From positions 1-5,438 of the forward strand of contig CAIKNB010000024.1 in the NCBI GenBank assembly GCA_903828685.1: a stretch of 5,438 nucleotides of DNA, in the 5' to 3' direction. Shown piece after piece: positions 1-5,438 of the stretch (within the stretch, counting starts at the first letter, position 1; every line of letters begins with the position of its first letter). Made by a program: the position numbers and the translations under genes. A model generated the notes under the pieces. The model ran no database searches and was not told the DNA's origin. It saw only the letters and a list, made by a program, of their open reading frames with translations. Source of the DNA: Candidatus Uhrbacteria bacterium. Lineage in GTDB: Bacteria > Patescibacteriota > Patescibacteriia > 2-12-FULL-60-25.

Positions 1-1
1 A

Positions 2-820
2 GAACGCGAAATCTGGATCATCCATCCGATCCGCGGACAGCGTGCGCGCTATGCCTGTTCGAGTTGCGGCTGGCAGGCCGTCTGCCCGTCATGCGGCTAC
101 TCTTTAAGCCAATACAAGAGCTTTGGCTTATGCCGCAAGTGCGGAAAAAAATCCGCTCTACCCGCCAGCTGTCCCAAATGCGGCGGCATGGATTTTTCGC
201 GCGGCCGCAGCGGACAGGATCGTTTGAACGAACAGCTTTCAAAACTCAGCACCGCCAAGAAGCCGCGCATACTCAGTCTGACCCAGGCGAATGAACTGGA
301 CTTTCCGGAAAACGGCGTTGTCGTATTGACCGACGCGGCGCTGGTGGCCGGCGCGGTCGAAGATATCCGACGGCGCGAACGCTTGGTCACGGCTTGGCGG
401 CGCCTGGCAGCCAAAGCGCAAATCGCCGAAGCCCAGCTCATAGTCCAAGGCTCGGACGAAATTCTCGTGCTGTGCCGCAAAGTCCTAAACAGCGCAGGCA
501 TGGAAGAGGAACATGCATTGGAGATGTCTGAACGCCAGCTTTTCGGCTTTCCCCCGTCAGTTACGTTGATTAAACTTTTGGTAGACGGAACCGAACAGCA
601 CGCGCAAGACGTTTACGAGCGCCTCGCTACGCTCACGCCGCCTGCCATTACCTTGCACGGCCCGTATCCGGTTCCTTATCGGCCGGCAGCCAGCGGCACA
701 CGCTTTGTGATCCAGCTCAAAGTACCGCCACAAATCGCTTTGGACGAGCTTACGCCCATGCTTGATGCGTTCAAGCGCGAGGCATATATTGACCTTGACC
801 CAGTAGCCTTTTTCTGCTAA
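2..820 (+). CDS. priA: PriA-family primosomal protein N', C-terminal part, with degenerate helicase region (5' truncated by window edge)
   Basis: The frame is open from the left edge (first full codon at base 2) to TAA at 818-820, giving 272 visible residues; the N-terminal DNA-binding domain and first helicase lobe would lie outside. Numbering from base 2, eight cysteines at 19/22, 28/31, 44/47 and 57/60 form four CxxC pairs with nearly the spacing of the two zinc sites of PriA. The end also matches PriA: FGFPPSVTLIKLL (181-193), a GPYPVPYRP segment, and the terminal DLDPVAFF. In the family this protein recognises stalled forks and reloads the replicative helicase. The stretch between is unlike active PriA: the GxGTE motif reads GRSGQDR (68-74), the motif V region reads LTQANELDFP (93-102), and no QxxGRxGR motif VI is present, the equivalent stretch being AWRRLAAKA (131-139). 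From the last cysteine to the end there are about 212 residues, against roughly 250 in E. coli. Family assignment is firm; loss of ATPase activity is inferred. def begins 23 bases downstream. Confidence 0.88.
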   Translation, partial: EREIWIIHPIRGQRARYACSSCGWQAVCPSCGYSLSQYKSFGLCRKCGKKSALPASCPKCGGMDFSRGRSGQDRLNEQLSKLSTAKKPRILSLTQANELDFPENGVVVLTDAALVAGAVEDIRRRERLVTAWRRLAAKAQIAEAQLIVQGSDEILVLCRKVLNSAGMEEEHALEMSERQLFGFPPSVTLIKLLVDGTEQHAQDVYERLATLTPPAITLHGPYPVPYRPAASGTRFVIQLKVPPQIALDELTPMLDAFKREAYIDLDPVAFFC

Positions 821-823
821 GCT
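795..823 (+). promoter_or_regulatory. Possible sigma-70-type promoter for def-fmt with extended -10
   Basis: TTGACC (795-800) resembles a -35 box. It is followed after 17 bases by TAAGCT (818-823), a weak -10 box (3 of 6 to TATAAT) preceded by TG at 815-816, as in an extended -10. An identical TTGACC lies directly upstream at 789-794. The site overlaps the last codons of the priA frame, and TAAGCT includes its stop codon. A start of transcription near 830 would leave a leader of only about 14 bases before the def ATG at 844. The spacing is ideal but the -10 is poor, and the same bases are constrained by coding, so this is a candidate only. The genes could equally be read through from upstream of priA. 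Confidence 0.35.
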
Positions 824-843
824 CGGCTATTAATATCAATTCC

Positions 844-1329
844 ATGCCTAAAGTCCTGGACATCGTAAAAGAGCCGGCAAAATCACTGCGCAAACCCTCG
901 CAGGCTGTTGACGTTGCGCAAATCGGCACACCTGAATTCCAGGCTTTCTTGGACGATCTGGGCGAGACCATGTTCGCGGCTGACGGCGTAGGCATCGCAG
1001 CGCCGCAAGTCGGAAGCAACATTCGCGTCTTCGTAGTCAACGAAAAGGACAAGCCTGTCGTGTATATCAACCCGGTGGTGGAAGTTTTATCCGAAGCCGT
1101 GGTCGAGAGCGAAGAAGGCTGTTTATCCGTGCCAGGAATCTGGGGTATAGTGCCGCGCGCAAAAAAAATTCGGCTCAAGGCCTATGACCGCCACGGACGC
1201 CGTATCGAAGTTGACGCCAAGGGCTACAGCGCCATCATCATCCAGCACGAATTCGACCACTTGCAAGGCATCCTGTTCGTAGACAAAATGACGCACGCCA
1301 CCAAGGGCACGGATAAAAAAGCGGTTTAA
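844..1329 (+). CDS. def: Peptide deformylase
   Basis: This metalloenzyme removes the N-formyl group from the first methionine of new proteins as they leave the ribosome in the cytoplasm. All three family motifs are intact in the 161 residues: GVGIAAPQ (48-55, with Gln55), EGCLS (91-95, metal ligand Cys93), and QHEFDHLQG (134-142, metal ligands His135 and His139, catalytic Glu136). The length is normal for a bacterial deformylase, with a short lysine-rich tail after the last helix. The ATG at 844 puts the conserved KEPAKSLRKPSQAV segment (9-22) at its usual distance from the N-terminus, so I accept this start. The bases before it (821-843) contain no Shine-Dalgarno-like purine run. The gene lies 23 bases after the priA frame and 3 bases before fmt. 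It is probably translated together with fmt, the enzyme that adds the group it removes. Confidence 0.97.
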   Translation: MPKVLDIVKEPAKSLRKPSQAVDVAQIGTPEFQAFLDDLGETMFAADGVGIAAPQVGSNIRVFVVNEKDKPVVYINPVVEVLSEAVVESEEGCLSVPGIWGIVPRAKKIRLKAYDRHGRRIEVDAKGYSAIIIQHEFDHLQGILFVDKMTHATKGTDKKAV

Positions 1330-1332
1330 GCC

Positions 1333-2262
1333 ATGTATAAAATAGTTTTTTTCGGCACGTCAGAGTTCGCCGTTCCGTCACTTAAGGCATTAATGGATGA
1401 CGGACGTTTTGAAATTCTGGGAGTCGTGACGCAGCCCGATCGTCCCGTGGGACGTCATGCCGTCCTGACGCCTCCTGCCGTCAAACTCGAAATTCCGGCG
1501 CAGGCGGGAATCCAGATTCTACAGCCCGAAAAACTCAAAGACGAATCTTTCCAGACGTGGATCAAAGGCGTCGGACCGGAATGCGACGCGTTCGTGATAA
1601 TTTCTTACGGAAAAATTCTTCCGCAATGGCTTTTGGATCTGCCCAAGCATGGTGTAATTAACGTCCACGGTTCGCTCTTGCCGCGTTGGCGCGGCGCATC
1701 CCCTATCCAAGCCGCCATAGCCGCCGGAGACGAGAAATCAGGCATCACCATCATGCAACTGGATGCATACATGGATCACGGCTCGATTATCCGCCAGATT
1801 GAAGAGCCGATCCACGCAGACGATATCGGTTCGACTCTGCATGATCGTTTGGCGGAATCAAGCGGCAAATATCTGCCTGATATATTATCGGACTTTTTAG
1901 ACGGTAAAATCCAACCGCGCGAACAAGACCATACAGCCGCGACATATTGCCAGACTTTGGCGCGCGAGGACGGTAAGTTGGATTTCACTAAGACCGCAAC
2001 ACAACTTGAACGTCTGATTCGCGCATATAATCCCTGGCCCGGGACCTGGATGGATTTTGATGGTCAACGCCTCAAGATCATCTCTGCTCGCATAGGCGCA
2101 GAAGACAACGCAAAATCAGCGGGACAAAAATTTTCGCGCGACAATACCCCCTGTTTAGCTTGCGCGAACGGGACGATTTTAGAAATCACTCAACTTCAAC
2201 CTGAAGGCAAATCAGCAATGACCGGCGCCGAGTTCTTACGCGGAAAAAGGAATTGGGAATAA
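1333..2262 (+). CDS. fmt: Methionyl-tRNA formyltransferase
   Basis: It transfers a formyl group from 10-formyltetrahydrofolate to methionyl-initiator-tRNA in the cytoplasm, the step before bacterial translation initiation. The 309 residues are full length. The N-terminal transferase domain starts with FFGTSEFAVPSL (6-17) and carries TQPDRPVGR (33-41), YGKILP (92-97) and INVHGSLLPRWRGASPIQ (109-126), with the expected catalytic Asn110 and His112. The third expected catalytic residue is Asp148 in MQLDAYMDHG; His149 stands where many homologues have Thr. The C-terminal tRNA-binding domain is marked by GKLDF (214-218), RAYNPWPGTW (230-239) and a late LQPEGK. Residues 54-61, IPAQAGIQ, are coded by a small hairpin resembling dispersed palindromic repeats and are listed separately. 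The ATG comes 3 bases after the def stop with no recognisable Shine-Dalgarno sequence, which suggests translational coupling. The stop codon lies inside a palindrome at the convergent junction. Confidence 0.97.
   Translation: MYKIVFFGTSEFAVPSLKALMDDGRFEILGVVTQPDRPVGRHAVLTPPAVKLEIPAQAGIQILQPEKLKDESFQTWIKGVGPECDAFVIISYGKILPQWLLDLPKHGVINVHGSLLPRWRGASPIQAAIAAGDEKSGITIMQLDAYMDHGSIIRQIEEPIHADDIGSTLHDRLAESSGKYLPDILSDFLDGKIQPREQDHTAATYCQTLAREDGKLDFTKTATQLERLIRAYNPWPGTWMDFDGQRLKIISARIGAEDNAKSAGQKFSRDNTPCLACANGTILEITQLQPEGKSAMTGAEFLRGKRNWE
1492..1515 (+). repeat. REP-like palindromic element embedded in frame in fmt
   Basis: ATTCCGGC (1492-1499) and GCGGGAAT (1504-1511) form an 8-base-pair stem with one mismatch around a GCAG loop, followed by CCAG. 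The unit is very close to the dispersed repeat family ATTCCCGC-loop-GCGGGAATCCAG known from Neisseria (dRS3-like) and other bacteria, whose translation gives IPAKAGIQ or IPAQAGIQ. Here it is read in frame as residues 54-61 of Fmt. Only one copy is in the window, so its status as a repeat rests on resemblance to known families and not on copy number here. Confidence 0.45.
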
Positions 2263-2275
2263 AGTTTATTCCGAA
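2253..2275. terminator. Palindrome at convergent gene ends, possible bidirectional terminator without T-tract
   Basis: GGAATAAA (2256-2263) and TTTATTCC (2265-2272) are perfect inverted copies around a single G. Two more pairs (TT at 2253-2254 with AA at 2274-2275) lie beyond a G/G mismatch. The element overlaps the TAA of fmt (2260-2262) and fills most of the 26-base gap to the stop of the oppositely oriented gene at 2289. Its position suits a shared terminator. However, the stem is AT-rich, the real loop would have to consume central pairs, and no run of T follows on either strand, so it is not a typical intrinsic terminator. Confidence 0.35.
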
Positions 2276-2288
2276 GCCTGACAGTCAA

Positions 2289-4394
2289 TTACTGTGTCGC
2301 CATATTCGACCACCCGTATCGTTCTTCTGCGATTTTGTTGTACTTCGCTAGTCTGCGGATAATTTCGTCCGGCTTAGCCATCAATTTAGCGGTTTCGCCC
2401 GAAACGCGTCCAAGGTTCAATTCGTAGACCGATGCCGCGGTATTTTCAAGCCACGCCAGGTCAAAAAATCGATTTACCCACGGACGAATATTCGGAACGT
2501 CCATGAAATTCGGGAATGTGAAAGCGTAGTAAGCGTAATCAAAAAACCCCAAATGAATTTTAACATTCGGGTGTCGTTCGATGTACTTGAGATTTTCTGA
2601 ATTCAGGATCAAGCCATCCAGATACAAGACTTTGATCCCATTTCGGTTCTCCTCTGATGAGTCCAATATGGCTTTGACCACATCAAAGGTCTTGGGATCT
2701 ATCGAATTTTCACCAGCCGTGAGTATGCCGAACTCCTCCAATCCGGAGCCAGACAACATGCGGCCTAGTTCTCCGGACACTTCAGGACCTACGTCATGGA
2801 TATTCAGATTCATGCGCGGAATCCCTTTGGATAATTTGATCTCGCTTAAGATACGTTCCAAGTGCTTCAGTTCCTTGCCGGAAATTTCGAAAGTGACTTG
2901 TTCCGCATTGGTCTTCATGATTTCTTGGATGACCTCGCTGGAATATTTGCCGAGATGTCCGTAAGAAGCTTCTTCAAGTGACGTCGGTTGATTCTTGAAT
3001 TCATTCAGCACCCTAACTTCTTCGGGTGAATGGATGTTATATGATGAATAATTCGCTCGGAGTTTTGCTTTAGGGCTTCTTGCCCAAATGGACTGGAAAG
3101 TCGTGTCCGTATCTTCATGCGATTTGAGAATCTCTTTAGGCAAATCGTTGACGTCATTCATGAGTTCGACTTCCATGACGCCCTCGGGTTCAACCGCAAT
3201 CGGAACAATTGCCCTTTCTTCAGCTATAATCCGTACGTATTCCGATCCACGTAGTTTGCCTTCGATCTTTATCTTCAATGCTACTGGCTCGTTTGTGACG
3301 ACGTCAGTACTCGGGCTGTCTTGGATTTTATCGCCGGTTGGAGATTTTATGACTAACGGCTTTTCGGTAACCATAGCCTGTTTGACTTCCTTAAGCGTGA
3401 TAGTGGGCGAACCGGTGCGGACCTTTGCTCTTTCGATCCTCGTAACCGGAGTTTCCAGATATAAAGTATGGTCGATGGTCCCGTTAACCCTCAAGAAAGT
3501 CAGCGTGGCGATTTCGTGTTCTTTCTCAAAGCTTGTACCTAGCTGATACGCTGTTTGTTTTTCCGCCGGCAAACGCGCAATCAGCTTTTCGAAAATTACC
3601 TGCTCGGCGCGAGCAATAGCCGTGCAGTTGCGTTTGCCGGTCAAGAAATATTCAGTCATCGAACCTTGACCCCATTGATAATTCGCGCTTGTCCCGTACA
3701 TCTCGTCCACGACCGATCTCACAAAATCATCATCCAGCTTTTCCCCCATCCGCGATGCGAACTTCTCAACCATCTCATCCGCAAGCTTTTGCGCAAGTTC
3801 GATCTTGGCTGGTTCTTCTCCGGCTTTTTGAGTGAGTTGGAAATACATCTGATCCAGCGGAATGCTCTCGCCCGCGACAAGCGCGGCGCGCATATGTGAT
3901 TCCAAGCGCTGTCTGCCGGCAGAATCGGCACGCGAATTATCTTCAAGAGACTTATCCAAAATTAGTTTCCGCTCTTCCGCGCTTTGCGGGTGGATTACCA
4001 TATCGGATTTTTCCCACTCGGTCCGAATTTTTTGCACGTAATCCAAGGCGTCTTCCAATACAACGCGTCCTGCAGGAGTCATCGGCGCATGCAAACCTAA
4101 TGCCACAATGAAAGTTTTGAACAGACGATTGCGCTGTAAAACTTCGTTCATGCGCCTAAGCATGCCCCGTCGCTTAGGTATATCATTTTCAGCAGCGACT
4201 GAAAACGGATTAGCGTCGGCCAGTTCTAAGATTTTCGTTTGGACTTTTATCAATTCAGTGCTCTGCAATCTTTCATCTTCAACGCGCAGCTGCGTTACCA
4301 AATCCTGATTCGCCGACTCCAATTCAACCTCTGCCGAGGGTTGTTTGTCTTTCAATTCCGGCAATTCATGCGTCTGCGACTTTTCGAGTTTCAT
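2289..4394 (-). CDS. Unnamed 701-residue protein with possible transglutaminase-like core and LRR-like C-terminal region
   Basis: I do not recognise this gene. No signal peptide or clear membrane segment is visible; the best hydrophobic stretch (91-101, LFKTFIVALGL) is too short, so a cytoplasmic location is likely. Residues 1-60 are highly charged and may form helices or a coiled coil. Around 240-316 there is a pattern like the transglutaminase/papain fold: SMTEYFLTGKRNCTAIARA with Cys257, the only cysteine in the protein, then EHEIATLTF with His293, then IDHTLYLETP with Asp308 or Glu314 as a third residue. The middle (about 320-410) looks beta-rich, with a Ser/Thr/Pro/Asp linker near 350-370. 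Residues 495-616 show alternating predicted strands and helices, with strands such as VTFEIS, MNLNIHDV, EEFGIL, KVLYLDGL and KIHLGFF at 24-35 residue intervals, resembling a worn leucine-rich repeat. The ATG at 4394 lies 29 bases inside the upstream ligase gene; AAGAAA a few bases before it is at most a weak ribosome site. The gene is real by length and by absence of breaks; the functional guess is inference. Confidence 0.85.
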   Translation of the reverse strand: MKLEKSQTHELPELKDKQPSAEVELESANQDLVTQLRVEDERLQSTELIKVQTKILELADANPFSVAAENDIPKRRGMLRRMNEVLQRNRLFKTFIVALGLHAPMTPAGRVVLEDALDYVQKIRTEWEKSDMVIHPQSAEERKLILDKSLEDNSRADSAGRQRLESHMRAALVAGESIPLDQMYFQLTQKAGEEPAKIELAQKLADEMVEKFASRMGEKLDDDFVRSVVDEMYGTSANYQWGQGSMTEYFLTGKRNCTAIARAEQVIFEKLIARLPAEKQTAYQLGTSFEKEHEIATLTFLRVNGTIDHTLYLETPVTRIERAKVRTGSPTITLKEVKQAMVTEKPLVIKSPTGDKIQDSPSTDVVTNEPVALKIKIEGKLRGSEYVRIIAEERAIVPIAVEPEGVMEVELMNDVNDLPKEILKSHEDTDTTFQSIWARSPKAKLRANYSSYNIHSPEEVRVLNEFKNQPTSLEEASYGHLGKYSSEVIQEIMKTNAEQVTFEISGKELKHLERILSEIKLSKGIPRMNLNIHDVGPEVSGELGRMLSGSGLEEFGILTAGENSIDPKTFDVVKAILDSSEENRNGIKVLYLDGLILNSENLKYIERHPNVKIHLGFFDYAYYAFTFPNFMDVPNIRPWVNRFFDLAWLENTAASVYELNLGRVSGETAKLMAKPDEIIRRLAKYNKIAEERYGWSNMATQ

Positions 4395-5438
4395 AATGTT
4401 TCTTGGATTCGATCAGCCCCTCGCCCATAAATATGATGGCGAAACCCAGCGGATGGTTCAGATAAGGCGTAAATAGATGCAGCGTAGCCACTGCCACAAG
4501 CGAAGAGACCGCGCCGACGCGCAGCCACAACGGCTCGTCCAGTTTCCAAACTCTGCGACCCAAAGAAAACAGAATCCACAGCATGAGCGGGATGCCCAAG
4601 ATGCCCAATTTGATCCAATGCTCGAGCCAACCCCATTCGAAGGCGTAAGTCGTATACGTTCCGCCAGACTGTTTTACGATTCTGGGATCAAGCGTCTGAT
4701 ATGTCACGGTAGCGCCGAAACCAGAACCGAGGATAGGATGTTCCTCGATTTTTTTGACCAAGATGGGCAATAAATGCCAGCGGCTTGCAGCTGCAGGCTC
4801 TTCGAGGTTTGTTCGCGACCCCAAGAGGTCGAACATCGAAGCCATGTTAACGTGCGGCAAGGGAAAAGCCAGAACGCAAACCAGTATTAGCAGACCGGCA
4901 ACCGCAGCCGTAATCGGACCGCCGATCTTTTTCCACCAAGCGACATGTCTGCTCCACAATAAGCCGATCACGCATACCAAGCCGGCACAAGTTCCGATCC
5001 AAAAGCTGCGCGACAGACTGATGGCGAGAATCGCGGCGCTAGCAGACATGATCATCCAGGCAGCGCGTTGTGATTTTTTTGCGCGATGATTCAAATCTTG
5101 CTTGTCTTGGCTCAGCCACCAAGACGCGCCCATGATCACACCCGCAACCATGTAAACAAATGACTGCATAAAGATACGATAGGCGTTGCCCACCATGAGC
5201 GTGACCTCGCCGATTCCCGTACGCCTGACCCACAGGTAAGCATCCGGAGCTATGGAAGAAAATGAATGCGAAAACAAGTATTCCAGACCTAGCGTCTTGA
5301 GCGCCAGCCAAGAGATGCCCACAAAAATAACTGTGACCGCAGAGCGACGCAGTTTTTCGCCATAACGCGAAGCGATATCCAACACCGGAAACAACATTAG
5401 CCAGTCAGCCCAGGCATTGGTATCCTTAAACACGGCAG
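4366..5438 (-). CDS. O-antigen ligase/polymerase-superfamily membrane protein (N-terminus beyond right edge)
   Basis: Proteins of this superfamily (Wzy_C/WaaL type) join or polymerise lipid-linked sugars on the outer face of the cytoplasmic membrane. The frame runs open to the right edge. The codon at 5431-5433 is GTG preceded by an open GCC codon, and the visible start reads FKDTNAWADWL, like the internal Gxf-x-x-N-x-x-A motif of these proteins, so I treat it as 5' truncated. Numbering from 5433, hydrophobic segments lie near 31-50, 76-107, 125-140, 144-160, 172-193, 276-292, 305-324 and 328-341. SLSRSFWIG (139-147, Arg142) matches the family's SRS motif. The long loop after 194 contains ASRWHLLP (216-223, Arg218) and EEHPILGSGFG (230-240), the classic R-W and hPilGxGfG signature. 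His319 and N326-H327 are near the last helices. It ends with TGA at 4366-4368, after the start of the next gene. The exact substrate (O-antigen, teichoic-acid-like or S-layer glycan) cannot be told. Confidence 0.85.
   Translation of the reverse strand, partial: AVFKDTNAWADWLMLFPVLDIASRYGEKLRRSAVTVIFVGISWLALKTLGLEYLFSHSFSSIAPDAYLWVRRTGIGEVTLMVGNAYRIFMQSFVYMVAGVIMGASWWLSQDKQDLNHRAKKSQRAAWMIMSASAAILAISLSRSFWIGTCAGLVCVIGLLWSRHVAWWKKIGGPITAAVAGLLILVCVLAFPLPHVNMASMFDLLGSRTNLEEPAAASRWHLLPILVKKIEEHPILGSGFGATVTYQTLDPRIVKQSGGTYTTYAFEWGWLEHWIKLGILGIPLMLWILFSLGRRVWKLDEPLWLRVGAVSSLVAVATLHLFTPYLNHPLGFAIIFMGEGLIESKKHYETRKVADA

Noticed and set aside
97..501. Open frame on the - strand antisense to the priA-family gene (134 codons)
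   Set aside because: It lies opposite a frame with firm PriA motifs, has no recognisable domain and is rich in Arg/Ser/Pro/Ala, as expected for the shadow of a coding sequence.
771..1178. Open frame on the - strand antisense to def (135 codons)
   Set aside because: def on the other strand has all catalytic motifs; the antisense product has low-complexity Ser/Thr-rich sequence and no recognisable family.
3088..3546. Open frame on the + strand inside the 701-residue gene (152 codons)
   Set aside because: It overlaps fully with a 2.1 kb unbroken frame on the other strand; the Ser-rich product and lack of a ribosome site mark it as a shadow.
3912..3923. Perfect 12-base palindrome TCTGCCGGCAGA
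   Set aside because: It is inside the coding sequence of the 701-residue protein, isolated, without flanking regulatory signals, and plausible by chance.
4155..4178. Inverted repeat CCTAAGC / GCTTAGG with a 10-base loop
   Set aside because: It falls within coding sequence for an Arg-rich KRRGMLRRMN segment whose repeated residues explain much of the symmetry; no T-tract or other sign of a terminator or regulator.
4748..4771. TTGACC followed by TAAAT on the + strand as a promoter
   Set aside because: The spacing of about 11 bases is far too short for a sigma-70-type promoter and no + strand gene follows.
4786..4795. Palindrome TGCAGCTGCA in the ligase-like gene
   Set aside because: It arises from codons of the EPAAAS stretch before the conserved R-W motif and has no supporting context.
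5431..5433. GTG as the true start of the O-antigen-ligase-like gene
   Set aside because: The frame stays open upstream to the window edge, and the first residues match an internal motif of the family that normally follows several membrane helices, so the real start is outside.

Overview
The window holds five protein-coding genes in two convergent groups, with almost no intergenic DNA. No rRNA, tRNA, CRISPR array, transposase or phage gene was recognised. Base composition looks balanced (not computed). The left part is a housekeeping cluster on the + strand: the C-terminal part of a PriA-family protein (cut by the left edge), peptide deformylase (def) and methionyl-tRNA formyltransferase (fmt). 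This priA-def-fmt order is common in bacteria. It links a replication-restart gene to the two enzymes that put on and remove the formyl group of the initiator methionine.

The right part is on the - strand. It holds a membrane protein of the O-antigen ligase/polymerase superfamily, whose N-terminus lies beyond the right edge. A 701-residue protein I cannot name follows, starting 29 bases inside the end of the ligase gene, so the two are probably co-transcribed. Inside the 701-residue protein I see a possible transglutaminase-like (papain-fold) Cys-His-Asp core built around its only cysteine, and a C-terminal stretch resembling degenerate leucine-rich repeats.

The most notable points are as follows. 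The PriA-family protein keeps the eight-cysteine zinc module and the C-terminal domain but appears to have lost the second-lobe helicase motifs, including QxxGRxGR. The unnamed 701-residue protein may be a cytoplasmic cysteine-dependent enzyme. A REP-like hairpin reads in frame through fmt as IPAQAGIQ. A near-perfect palindrome spans the fmt stop codon at the convergent junction. None of the three visible start codons has a clear Shine-Dalgarno sequence.

The degenerate PriA, tight packing and large orphan protein would suit a Patescibacteria/CPR-type genome. That placement is inference from gene style only; no marker gene in the window proves it.
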